DNA of 64,000 nt from Oceanimonas baumannii (GCF_002245495.1 NZ_NQJF01000001.1:124001-188000), one strand, 5' to 3'. Counted from the stretch's first letter, positions 28,822-37,086 are shown. The notes: generated by a model from the letters alone, not told the origin. A program made the numbers and translations.

Positions 28822-29942
28822 TGATAAAAACCCTGTTTTTTGTTCTGACGCTGCTCCCCTTTACGCTGCTCGGTAAAGAGCAGCACGCCCGCTGGCTGAG
28901 CAACACCTTCCGGATTGATCCATCAATCAAGGAAGTAACGCTGTTTATTGAACGGGAATCCTCTTCGGTGCCCGTGGTGTTGATCAAACCCGACGGCAGC
29001 AAGCTTTATTACCAGCGCCATCCCGACAATGTGAGCTGGGCTTCCACCCCGGAGCGCGATGTCATTACCCTGTGGAAACCTCAGCCCGGCCCCTGGCAGG
29101 CCACGGGCAAAATTGCCGGTGAACATGGCATTACCCTGCTCAGCGTGTTCCATTTGCAGATGGATGCGCTGCCCACCAGGGTATTTCAGAATGAAGTCAC
29201 TCAGCTGAATGGTCAGCTGGCCTATAAAAACACCACGTTGGATGCCAATTACTATCTTGATGGGCTAAGCCTGAAGGCGCTGCTTTATGCAGAAGACAAT
29301 AACGCCGATAAAGACGCCTTCAGCCTGGCACCACTGGAGCTTGGCACTTTTAAAGACGACGGCACCGGTGCTGATACCCTTCCCGGGGACGGGATTATGA
29401 CTGCCGAAATCATTTTTGATGCCCTGCCGGGGAATTATCTGTTTCAGGCGGAGATATCAAACGGCGTACTGGCCCGCTATGTTCAGAATAAAGTGCTGCT
29501 CTACCCGCAACCGGTGCGGGCCCGTTTTACCACGCCCGACTCTTCCCGCCAGTGGCGGCTGGAATTCGAAACAGACAGCGATGTACTTGTTGACAGCCTG
29601 ACCATCACCGGTGAACTGATTAACCCGCTGGAGCAGTCAGTGGCCATTTCCGGCCAGGGCCGGAGTATTGACCTGCCGCCAGCCCTCCAGCCCGGCAACT
29701 ACCGCTGGCGAGGCCGGGCATATGTGACCACCATGGACGGCCGCGAAATTCAGATCAAGTTGAAAGATCAGGTCGTGCGGGTAGTGCCCCCCCTGCCTGG
29801 CCCGGACGAAAACCACACGCTGGCTGCCACCTCTTTTCCTCTGTGGCAACAATGGTGGCTGTGGGCTTCTGCGGCGCTGGCGCTCATGCTCACCGTGGCC
29901 GGAGTGTGGTGGTGGCGCAGCAGAAAAGGTCATCAAAAGTGA
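28818..29942 (+). CDS. TIGR03503-like exported, membrane-anchored protein
   Basis: A 374-residue protein whose ATG at 28818 overlaps the dnaQ stop (ATGA); an upstream in-frame TTG would lie inside dnaQ. It has a signal peptide (MMIKTLFFVLTLLPFTLLGKEQ) and one C-terminal transmembrane segment (WWLWASAALALMLTVAGVWWW) with a short basic tail, so most of it faces the periplasm. Two beta-rich regions are seen, with a GDGIMTAEIIFDALPGNYLFQAEI segment resembling the bacterial choice-of-anchor/macroglobulin-like folds. I recall the TIGR03503 family of uncharacterised proteins beside dnaQ in marine gammaproteobacteria. Function is unknown; coupling to dnaQ is probably only positional. Confidence 0.75.
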   Translation: MMIKTLFFVLTLLPFTLLGKEQHARWLSNTFRIDPSIKEVTLFIERESSSVPVVLIKPDGSKLYYQRHPDNVSWASTPERDVITLWKPQPGPWQATGKIAGEHGITLLSVFHLQMDALPTRVFQNEVTQLNGQLAYKNTTLDANYYLDGLSLKALLYAEDNNADKDAFSLAPLELGTFKDDGTGADTLPGDGIMTAEIIFDALPGNYLFQAEISNGVLARYVQNKVLLYPQPVRARFTTPDSSRQWRLEFETDSDVLVDSLTITGELINPLEQSVAISGQGRSIDLPPALQPGNYRWRGRAYVTTMDGREIQIKLKDQVVRVVPPLPGPDENHTLAATSFPLWQQWWLWASAALALMLTVAGVWWWRSRKGHQK

Positions 29943-30002
29943 TGTTTTTAAACATCAGTGTATGAAAATCAACCTGACGGTTTAAAACAAACACTTTTGT
30001 GC

Positions 30003-30031
30003 TTGACGGAACAGGCCGCCGGCCATATTAT
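30003..30031 (+). promoter_or_regulatory. promoter of tRNA-Asp
   Basis: TTGACG (30003-30008), exactly 17 bases, TATTAT (30026-30031), then a C/G-rich stretch (TCGTCCCGC) typical of stringently controlled stable-RNA promoters. The tRNA begins 27 bases further on. Confidence 0.75.
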
Positions 30032-30057
30032 TCGTCCCGCTTGCAGCGACAAGCACC

Positions 30058-30134
30058 GGAGCGGTAGTTCAGTTGGTTAGAATACCGGCCTGTCACGCCG
30101 GGGGTCGCGGGTTCGAGTCCCGTCCGCTCCGCCA
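30058..30134 (+). tRNA. tRNA-Asp (anticodon GTC)
   Basis: A 77-base cloverleaf: acceptor arm GGAGCGG / CCGCTCC, D loop AGTTGGTTAG, anticodon loop CTGTCAC (anticodon GTC), T arm GCGGGTTCGAGTCCCGT, and an encoded CCA. E. coli also has a tRNA-Asp gene (aspV) just after dnaQ. An AT-richer accessory segment starts right after it. Confidence 0.98.
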
Positions 30135-30139
30135 CATTT

Positions 30140-30176
30140 AAAAAGCCCTTAGCTAGTTGATAGCTAAGGGCTTTTT
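30140..30176 (+). terminator. Rho-independent terminator of tRNA-Asp
   Basis: A perfect 16-base stem (30140-30155 with 30161-30176), loop GTTGA, and a five-T end within the stem's right arm. Confidence 0.92.
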
Positions 30177-30662
30177 GCTTTCCTGTCGTTAGTAAAATCA
30201 CACATCAACATTCTGTCAAGTCACCCCTCATGTCCAAACCGGGCTCTTTCTGGACCACTCCCGACACAAATCAGAACGATTATAAGTAGCCTATTTACCC
30301 GAATATCACAGACAGTTTAAGTGAGTTCTTTTTAAAATCAGCGGTATGACAATGAATTTATCTTAATCATGCCCTACTCCTTCTCCGGAGTGGTGCTGTT
30401 AACTACCTTTCTCTGTACCCGAAAACAGGTATCGCCATCCCTCTCATCTATTACTATCAGGGGGACAGTATGCCCTCCCCAGCACACAACCCTGGCATGC
30501 CAGGAAATTTTAAAGATTTAAAATCAATAACATAACAAATAACCATGTAATTTTAAGGTCATTATTGTCGAACAGAATCAAATAATAATGATTTTCATTG
30601 AGCTTTTTTCTCAACTTAAGGGGCATTAGGGAAAAGTTGCAGAAAATGTTCAGGAGAAACTC
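30177..30662. promoter_or_regulatory. upstream region of the TonB-dependent receptor
   Basis: This 486-base AT-rich stretch has no gene. Its left part shows a short hairpin (ACTCC-TTCT-CCGGAGT near 30379). A perfect 14-base palindrome CCTGGCATGCCAGG (30491-30504) overlaps a GGAAAT hexamer (30503-30508), which resembles the -35 element I recall for E. coli fecA; the expected -10 is not evident. A Fur-box-like site stands at 30584-30602. Confidence 0.5.
30584..30602 (+). promoter_or_regulatory. Fur-box-like site
   Basis: AATAATGATTTTCATTGAG matches 13 of 19 positions of the Fur consensus GATAATGATAATCATTATC, including the whole ATAATGAT half. It lies 61 bases before the receptor start, where iron repression would be expected. 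Confidence 0.65.
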
Positions 30663-33185
30663 GTGCGGAAAAAGAAGTTAGCCTTTTGCATTCGGAGAGA
30701 AATTGAGAAAACAGCGCGTCACGTGACGACTGCTTCAAAATATCTTGGTATCGGCGTGACCCTCTTAAACTTGTCATTCATGCCGCAAAGTGCGCTAGCC
30801 GCCACCGAAACATCACAAATCGTCAATCTTCCAGAGGCTCCTCTCACAACCAGCCTGACTACCTTAGGCCGGCAATACGGCGTCAATCTGGTATTTACGG
30901 CCAGTGAACTAGACGGGTTAACAAATAGTCCTGTTCGCGGACAGCTCACCCTGCCAGAAGCACTGGACAGCCTATTGCAAAACATTGGCTTTGTCGCGGA
31001 AAAAAGCGGCGACAGCTACCTGATTCTCAGGCAGCAACCCCTGATGTTTGATAGCCATGTAACAGTGCTTGATCAACTGTTGGTCAAAGGACGAGCAGGT
31101 CTTGACCAGGTTAACAAGACTGCGACAAAAATGGATCTCAGCATCAGAGACACGGGGCGTTCAATTGTTGTACTGGATGAGCGCGCATTGCGCGAAATGA
31201 ATGCAACAGCAGTTGATCAGGTCCTGGACTATGTACCTGGTTTCAGTAACAACGATACGGCAGCAGGCTCCCTGATGGTACGTGGCTTAGTAACAGACTA
31301 TAACAACGTACTGATAGACGGCCTGCGCACACTGCAGGGAGTCAATGATGGAGATGGAGGGCGAACCGGATCTATTCTGCCAAGTACCTATAACCTTGAG
31401 TCAGTGGCCTTTCTCCGGGGGCAAGATGGCTTGTTATACGGCTCTGGTATTGGCGGTGGCATGATCAACCTGACCACCAAAAAACCGGAAGCTGAAGCGT
31501 CCACCAGCTTGGGAGTACATGGAACCTCTTATATTTCCAGTGATGTTGGCTACTTTGATCGTAATCATCTGGCGTTCAACCTGGATAGTACAGGCCCGCT
31601 CTCCGATAATGTGCTCTATCGTGTCATGGCTCAGCGCACTCCATCGGGAGACTTCTTCCAGAAAGGCTTGGAAGTAGACGAAAAGCTGCTTGATACATCA
31701 ATGACATTCCTGATTGGAGACAATACACGCATCACTCCTCGCATCGAATACGCCGAGCGTAATTTTTCAGGCACTGGCAGCGTTGGCAAGGTATTTGAAA
31801 AGGGCTACTTCTCTTCGAATGAAGACTATGGGACCCCCACACAACGGGAATATCAGTACGGCAGCCCCGAAGATTTCAACAATAACACCACCATTAATGC
31901 TGACCTGACTCTTCAGCATGATTTTAACGAAGACTGGTCCCTGTCTTCACGACTGCGTTACAGCGAAACGGAAGCAGAGCAACGCTCCCTGGAACTGAGT
32001 ATCCCCAGAAACCCGCTTGCCGGTGCACCGACCCAAGACAGACGTTGGCGCGGATATAAAAACGATGATAGCTACAAGTTGCTAGACATTGGAGTGCAAG
32101 GTCAGTTCACAACCGGCCCGCTTTCTCACCATTTACTATTTGGAGGAAGTTATCGGGACTTCAGTACTGACTACGGCGGTAACTACCAAAGCTCTTCGTC
32201 GTCTGAACATAACGAAGTTGATGTCAATAACCCGAATGATCAGATTACAGGTCCGGTACCAGACAATGTTCTGAACTATGAAATTACGCCAAAATCGGTC
32301 AAGGATATCAACATATACCTGAAAGATCGTATTACTTTCGGTGATCTTGTCATCACCCCGGGGGTGTCTTATGTTCAGCAGGATCAGGTACGTTCCAGAA
32401 GCAGCCGGCTGAGCTTCGTTAAAGTGTATGAAGACTCCTACAGCAAGTTCATCTGGGACTTAGGGCTGCTTTATAAGCTGAGCGACGATTTCAACGTTTT
32501 CGCGACGTATAGCTATGCCTATGATCCGCTCAACGTGCGTTACATTGGGCAATATGGTTATGAGTATCATGGTCTGGGCACAGACGACTATGTCCCGGTC
32601 GAAGGCAACAACTATGAAGTTGGCTTCAAGGCTGATTTCTTTGATAATAACTTGACCACGTCCGTCACTGCTTTCCAGCTCGATCGTGAAAATAAAACCA
32701 GCTTTGATTGCAACCTCGATGGAATCGAAGGGTGCCTGCTGACTCAGGAAAAGGGCCCCAACTTCCGTTCTAAAGGTGTTGAAGTCGATCTCACATTTAC
32801 TCCAAACAGCCAGTGGTCAGGAAGCCTTAACTATGCTTTCACTCGATCAGCCTTTACTAAAGGAGCAGACAAAGGCATACAGTCTGATAATAGTCCCAAA
32901 CACAGTGTTGCCTTATGGAATCGTTACCGATTGACTGGTGATTTAAATAATTTCAAGCTGGGTCTTGGTTTGCGTTATGAAAGTGAACGCCGTTTCAGTA
33001 GTAATGTTGTCCCTGCCTACATTGAAGCAGATGCAGGCGTTTATTACGACAATGAAGACTGGGAAGTCGCACTTCTTCTGAAAAATGCGTTCGATGAAAA
33101 CCGTGCCGAAACTGGTAGCAGAAACTTTTTGGTTACCCCAAACGCCCCCCGCGCACTGACATTTTCCGTTAAACGCCATTTCTAA
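30663..33185 (+). CDS. TonB-dependent siderophore receptor with STN signalling domain
   Basis: An 840-residue outer-membrane ferric-siderophore receptor starting with GTG (AGGAG eight bases upstream). Signal peptide about 1-47 (cleavage near SALAA). An STN domain at about 54-105 (LTTLGRQYGVNLVF... LPEALDSLLQNIGF) marks it as a transducer that can signal to a FecR-type anti-sigma factor. The plug is at about 150-280 (MVRGLVTDYNNVLIDGLRT, LRGQDGLLYGSGIGGG), then a 22-strand barrel ending in a C-terminal phenylalanine (TFSVKRHF). The layout is that of FpvA/FecA-type receptors; the ligand cannot be told from sequence. Base composition is clearly poorer in GC than in flanking genes. A strong hairpin follows at 33198-33231. 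The FecI-like gene on the opposite strand is its likely partner. Confidence 0.93.
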   Translation: MRKKKLAFCIRREIEKTARHVTTASKYLGIGVTLLNLSFMPQSALAATETSQIVNLPEAPLTTSLTTLGRQYGVNLVFTASELDGLTNSPVRGQLTLPEALDSLLQNIGFVAEKSGDSYLILRQQPLMFDSHVTVLDQLLVKGRAGLDQVNKTATKMDLSIRDTGRSIVVLDERALREMNATAVDQVLDYVPGFSNNDTAAGSLMVRGLVTDYNNVLIDGLRTLQGVNDGDGGRTGSILPSTYNLESVAFLRGQDGLLYGSGIGGGMINLTTKKPEAEASTSLGVHGTSYISSDVGYFDRNHLAFNLDSTGPLSDNVLYRVMAQRTPSGDFFQKGLEVDEKLLDTSMTFLIGDNTRITPRIEYAERNFSGTGSVGKVFEKGYFSSNEDYGTPTQREYQYGSPEDFNNNTTINADLTLQHDFNEDWSLSSRLRYSETEAEQRSLELSIPRNPLAGAPTQDRRWRGYKNDDSYKLLDIGVQGQFTTGPLSHHLLFGGSYRDFSTDYGGNYQSSSSSEHNEVDVNNPNDQITGPVPDNVLNYEITPKSVKDINIYLKDRITFGDLVITPGVSYVQQDQVRSRSSRLSFVKVYEDSYSKFIWDLGLLYKLSDDFNVFATYSYAYDPLNVRYIGQYGYEYHGLGTDDYVPVEGNNYEVGFKADFFDNNLTTSVTAFQLDRENKTSFDCNLDGIEGCLLTQEKGPNFRSKGVEVDLTFTPNSQWSGSLNYAFTRSAFTKGADKGIQSDNSPKHSVALWNRYRLTGDLNNFKLGLGLRYESERRFSSNVVPAYIEADAGVYYDNEDWEVALLLKNAFDENRAETGSRNFLVTPNAPRALTFSVKRHF

Positions 33186-33733
33186 AGCCCTGACTGAGCC
33201 TCCTTACTGGTGCCCCCACCAGCAAGGAGGCAACAATATAATAAATAAGACTAAAACCTTACTCCCCCCTACAAAAGGTGATTAAACGCCTATTCATTGC
33301 AATAAAGTTTAGCCATTTATTAACAAACGCGCTCTCCAGCGACCTTACTTATACACTTTCAATAAACAATAGAGCAGCTGTGAAGAAAAGTTATTTATCG
33401 GGATTCACCCTTAATTTATTTTCCAGCCACTTTAAAAGGAAAGTACCAAAAACTCTGTCATCAAAGATGACCATTTCCCTGCTGGTAGTGAGAAAAAGCG
33501 GCTCATTTTCAATCCCAATATCATCTCACTTTCTTGTCCGCCTTACCTCCCCACCCTTCACTATCAAGGCGTCATCATAAAACACCATACTCTGACACCA
33601 TCAGCACTCTGAAAAACTGATATTGGTTTCTTCAGGAGAAAGTTTCATACAACCAGGTGAATACCCTATGCCTTTTCCTTTCCTTGAATAGTCAGCAATA
33701 AAGTTATATCTCTGAGCACGAAATATCGGCTGG
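33186..33733. other. receptor/sigma-factor convergent gap, no intact gene
   Basis: A 548-base AT-rich stretch between convergent stops. It begins with a strong hairpin (15-base arms 33198-33212 and 33217-33231, one mismatch) that probably ends the receptor transcript, though no T run follows. On the minus strand a protein-like reading frame runs from an ATG at 33648 to a stop at 33391 but is broken by two in-frame TGA codons (33601-33603 and 33526-33528). A FecR gene would be expected here after a FecI gene; I recognise none. Confidence 0.5.
33198..33231 (+). terminator. hairpin after the receptor gene
   Basis: GCCTCCTTACTGGTG pairs with CACCAGCAAGGAGGC apart from one A-C mismatch, loop CCCC, 12 bases after the receptor stop. 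No T tract on either side, so it may protect the mRNA end rather than terminate alone. Confidence 0.55.
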
Positions 33734-34255
33734 TTACGGCAGGAGCAATAATGCTTTACTGATATACCGTTTTACAGTAGACAGAGAAATATTGAGTCTG
33801 GTCGCTATTTCATTCTGAGACAGCCCATCAAGCTGAAAAAGAAAAAATGCCTGTCTAACCGGTTCATCCAGCTGCTGCAGACAACGCTCTATTCCCAACA
33901 ATGTTTCAAGTGATTGATATTTTTCTTCCTCTGAAGGGAATACACTCTTGGGAATCACTTGAAGAGCGGACAGAAATGTACGTTCAATATCCTGACGCCG
34001 ATAAGCATTGGCTATCAGCCCCTTTGCTATTGTTATTAAATAAGCACGAGGCTCCCTGATATTTATCGCTTCATTGCGGCGCAACACACGAATGAATGTA
34101 TCTTGCGCCAAGTCTGCTGCTTGTTCACTGCATCCCACCCGGTATATCAGCCATCTGCTGAGCCAACCGTAGTAATCTGCATACAACTCTTCAAAGGCAA
34201 ATGAACAGCCTTTGTATCCTGGCGACATCATAAAAGCCAGTTCCCTTTTATCCAT
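33734..34255 (-). CDS. FecI-like ECF RNA polymerase sigma factor
   Basis: A 173-residue extracytoplasmic-function sigma factor of the iron-starvation (FecI) type, the same length as E. coli FecI. Region 2 is at about 21-90 (FEELYADYYGWLSRWL, AADLAQDTFIRVL, EPRAYLITIAKGL) and region 4 at about 125-170 (QAFFLFQLDGLSQNEIATRL then STVKRYISKAL helix-turn-helix). Sigma factors of this type are held by FecR and released when a loaded STN receptor signals. Here the receptor is convergent and no FecR gene is visible on either side, which is unusual. The region is low in GC like the receptor. The upstream control region is unresolved; a Fur-like motif lies 219 bases upstream. Confidence 0.9.
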   Translation of the reverse strand: MDKRELAFMMSPGYKGCSFAFEELYADYYGWLSRWLIYRVGCSEQAADLAQDTFIRVLRRNEAINIREPRAYLITIAKGLIANAYRRQDIERTFLSALQVIPKSVFPSEEEKYQSLETLLGIERCLQQLDEPVRQAFFLFQLDGLSQNEIATRLNISLSTVKRYISKALLLLP

Positions 34256-35010
34256 TTGTAAGTAAATTTAATTTTCGATGTACATGTAAGTTAAACCACG
34301 CTTCACGATATTCTCAGTTACCGTAACGTTTTAAAGACTCCGCAAAAAAGCGGGAAATTAACGTCTGTAGGTTAACCCGGTAGTTGAAATAGTGCCGAAA
34401 TTACGACGCGTAGTACTATGCATACATAAGGTGCAGCATGGCTTGGCAAAGCCATAAAACATAAACGCAAATAATAATGATTTCTAAATGCAATACTATC
34501 ATTTATTTTCTATGTGACAAGTCAATCTTGAGCAGCACTGCTCACGTTAAGTGGGATGACCGGTTATCCAGCTCACAGGGCCGAAGGCAAGCGGATGTCA
34601 ATGACGTGGTCGTCTGGTTCTCCGGATACACAGGGTCATCAGCCCATAAGAGGATGCACATGCTAACTCAAGGGGCAACTGATACCTGCCTAACTGAGCT
34701 TCAAGGATCCGCTGTGGAATCCGTGCAGTCTGTTAACCAGGCCGCCAGAGGGCTGAATGTATACGCCAACAAGTTACTCACCCGGTTCGGCTGAGTATTG
34801 CCATCAGCCGGCGACAGAAGGTAATAGCAAAATGGATAAGCGGCATCTCGTTTGCCAGAGAGCGCCCGGTCAGGAGAAGCGAGAGAAATTAAAAAGACAA
34901 CCGTCTTCTTCGCCAAAGAGTTCAACTATCAATACGGCTTTTTATCCCGGATGAATCCAATTTTCCGGCGGGCACAAGTCAAATGTATCCGCCTGATACG
35001 CCAGCCGTGT
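34256..35010. other. 755-base region without a convincing gene
   Basis: Between the sigma-factor start and the stop of the EEP lipoprotein gene. The first 250 bases are AT-rich and contain CAAATAATAATGATTT (34468-34483), an exact 16-base copy of part of the receptor's Fur-like region (30579-30594). From about 34540 the GC content rises. A 105-codon plus-strand frame (34477-34794) and a 74-codon minus-strand frame have no ribosome-binding site or recognisable motif, so they are not called. It may be decayed coding DNA or an untranslated RNA; I cannot tell. Confidence 0.4.
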
Positions 35011-35835
35011 TTAAAACGCAGCGGCACTGAATGTTGCCTTGAGCGGTGTGTGATCAGAGGCGTGGGTGCCGACACTGTGAGCCTGGATCAGGGTAAGATC
35101 ACGGTAGAAAATAGCGTCCAGCGGATATCCCCAGAAACGGGTGCGCACATCCGGTGAAGGCATGGCTTCTGTCAGGTTTTCAGCCTCTGCCCAGCGACTG
35201 AGCTGCTGTTGCCGGCGGGCATTCCAGCGGTTAAAGTCACCCGCCACAATCACAGGACCACGGTGGCCGGCCATGGCCTTACTGATCATGTCGAGCTGCG
35301 CCTGATAGGTGCGTCCTCGCAGTGAAAAATTGACAGCATGCAGGTTAACAACCAGCAGTTGTTCGGCTGATCCCTGCAGAGAGTAACGGCTGAATAACAA
35401 GGATTTGGGAATACGGGTCGCCGGCTCTGTCATGCGTCCGGCACATACTTGTGCGGCGTGACTGCGGCTTGCGGTTAACACGCCGTTGGGCAATTGCTGC
35501 CAGCTGAAGGCTGCGGCCTGAAACCAGTCCAGCTGCTGCTGTGCCAGCCACTGATACAGGCCTTGCCGGCCGCTGGCTTCCTGCAACAGCAGCAAGTCCG
35601 TGTTTTCCATCCAGCGAGAGAGCTCCGGCTGCCATTCCCCCTGCTGCTTGTAAATATTCCAGCTTAGCAACGAAAACTGCGCCGGCAAAGGCGTGGAAGC
35701 CGTCAAAGAGGGATAGAGACAGTCATCGGCAGGCGTAAAGCGCTCACTCAGCAACGCCTGGTCCGGCACTTCGAGGCAGCCGGCAAGAGCAAGAGCGCCA
35801 GCCAGCACCAGCCCCTTAGTCACCGTTAACGGCAC
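35011..35835 (-). CDS. endonuclease/exonuclease/phosphatase family lipoprotein (YafD-like)
   Basis: A 274-residue protein with a lipoprotein signal (LALAGC, Cys20) and an EEP (DNase I-like) domain: SWNIYKQQGEW (about 58-68), LLLLQEASG, VVNLHAVNFS, VAGDFNRWN and the C-terminal THASDHTPL with the catalytic Asp-His. The closest recalled relative is E. coli YafD, of unknown substrate. The ATG at 35835 lies 20 bases inside yciA; an in-frame GTG at 35823 would cut the overlap to 8 bases and keep the signal peptide, so the start is uncertain. It is the last gene of a tightly packed minus-strand cluster. Confidence 0.85.
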   Translation of the reverse strand: MPLTVTKGLVLAGALALAGCLEVPDQALLSERFTPADDCLYPSLTASTPLPAQFSLLSWNIYKQQGEWQPELSRWMENTDLLLLQEASGRQGLYQWLAQQQLDWFQAAAFSWQQLPNGVLTASRSHAAQVCAGRMTEPATRIPKSLLFSRYSLQGSAEQLLVVNLHAVNFSLRGRTYQAQLDMISKAMAGHRGPVIVAGDFNRWNARRQQQLSRWAEAENLTEAMPSPDVRTRFWGYPLDAIFYRDLTLIQAHSVGTHASDHTPLKATFSAAAF

Positions 35836-36211
35836 GGGGGCGTCCGTTTTCGTCTATGGCCACATAAACAAACTCGGCCCCGGCCACCGGGTAACGCGGC
35901 CCGCTCTCCGGTGTTAATACCGGTTTCACCCAGACTTCGACTTTAATGGTGATGGAGGTACGCCCTACTTTCACCAGATCGCCATAACAGCAGATAACAT
36001 CACCCACCTGTACCGGGCGGGCAAATACCATTTTGTCTACAGCCACGGTGCACACCCGGCCATGGGCTATTTCGTTAGCGAGCAGACTGCCCCCCAAATC
36101 CATCTGAGACATGATCCAGCCACCAAAAATATCGCCATTGGCATTGGTATCGGCTGGCATCGCCATGGTGCGCAGCAACAAATCGCCTTGCGGATTCCGG
36201 GATTCACTCAT
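35816..36211 (-). CDS. yciA: acyl-CoA thioesterase YciA
   Basis: A hot-dog fold acyl-CoA hydrolase, 131 residues from ATG 36211 (132 in E. coli). The family core MPADTNANGDIFGGWIMSQMD (about residues 17-37) contains the catalytic Asn/Asp region, followed by AVDKMVFARPVQVGDVICCYG. YciA cleaves a broad range of acyl-CoAs in the cytosol. The frame is open further upstream into yeeZ, but those codons are not family-like. Its 3' end overlaps the EEP lipoprotein gene. Confidence 0.93.
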   Translation of the reverse strand: MSESRNPQGDLLLRTMAMPADTNANGDIFGGWIMSQMDLGGSLLANEIAHGRVCTVAVDKMVFARPVQVGDVICCYGDLVKVGRTSITIKVEVWVKPVLTPESGPRYPVAGAEFVYVAIDENGRPRAVNGD

Positions 36212-36276
36212 TAAATACTGACTCTTGGTTCTTAACGACAGGCGCGCATCATAGACCGGGCAAGCCAATACCGCAA

Positions 36277-37086
36277 TTACCGCCGGGCTCGCTGCGAAAG
36301 CCATTGAAACCAATCGGTAACCAGGTAGTTCATGTTCAGCCAACGACTGATGGCACTGCCATCGATGGTTTTGCCTTTTCCTCCGCCACTGAATATCGGT
36401 GGCGGCAGCGACTGCAACTGCGCAGCTTCACGGTAAAAGTCATGACGACTCGGATGATGAGGTGCACTTACATTCAGCACAGCCGGCCAGTCATCACGTG
36501 CCAGAATAGCCGGAATAAAGCGTAACAGATCCTCCTGAGCCACCAGATTGACCGGCTCGTCTCCCCCGTCAAAATGTCTGCCTGATAAAAACCGCCCCGG
36601 CTCACGATTACCCCCTACCAGCCCGGACAAGCGTAAAATAAGCACTTGCTCGGCTCCGCACCCCTGCACGGCTCGCTCTGCGGCGAGCATGCGTTCACCT
36701 CTGGGACCATCAGGTGCAGCATTCTGTTCGGTATTCACCCCACTGCCGCTGTAGACCGACGTAGCGCTGGTGAAAATAACCCGCTTTACCCCGCCGGCCA
36801 CCGCTTTTTTGGCCAGCACCCCGAGGGTCCGGGCATAGTCGTTTACCTTTCCCGGCGGCACGCAAAGCAGCAGGGTCCGGGCTGACAGCACCACCGGCCA
36901 TTGAGCCGGCACAGCTTCGCTGACATCCATTGCTACAACCGTCAGGCCCTGCTCTGTCAGCCGTGCTGCTTTATCCGCAGCACGGGTTGTACCGGATACC
37001 CGCCAGCCCTGCGCGTGCAAGCTGAGCCCGAGGGGCTCCCCCAGCCAGCCCAGCCCCAGAATCGCAATACTCTGCTCAGTAGACAT
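36277..37086 (-). CDS. yeeZ: NAD(P)-binding SDR/epimerase, YeeZ family
   Basis: A 269-residue extended short-chain dehydrogenase-like protein. The N-terminal nucleotide-binding motif is AILGLGWLGEPLG (about 8-20), the VIFTSATSVYSGSG stretch matches the family's Ser/Tyr region (about 104-117), and VNLVAQEDLLRFIPAIL is the downstream conserved part. E. coli YeeZ (274 residues) is the nearest recalled relative; the substrate is unknown. Its ATG overlaps the slt stop by 11 bases, so it is probably translated from the slt message. Confidence 0.85.
   Translation of the reverse strand: MSTEQSIAILGLGWLGEPLGLSLHAQGWRVSGTTRAADKAARLTEQGLTVVAMDVSEAVPAQWPVVLSARTLLLCVPPGKVNDYARTLGVLAKKAVAGGVKRVIFTSATSVYSGSGVNTEQNAAPDGPRGERMLAAERAVQGCGAEQVLILRLSGLVGGNREPGRFLSGRHFDGGDEPVNLVAQEDLLRFIPAILARDDWPAVLNVSAPHHPSRHDFYREAAQLQSLPPPIFSGGGKGKTIDGSAISRWLNMNYLVTDWFQWLSQRARR

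Noticed and set aside
33278-33580. A 100-codon plus-strand frame after the receptor
   Set aside because: Composition (Ser, Leu, Lys, Phe) is that of AT-rich non-coding DNA, no ribosome-binding site, and a strong hairpin closes the receptor transcript before it.
30058-35010. Integrative element with attachment-site repeats at tRNA-Asp
   Set aside because: I looked for a second copy of the tRNA 3' end near the right border and for an integrase gene and saw neither, so only composition and position support an island.
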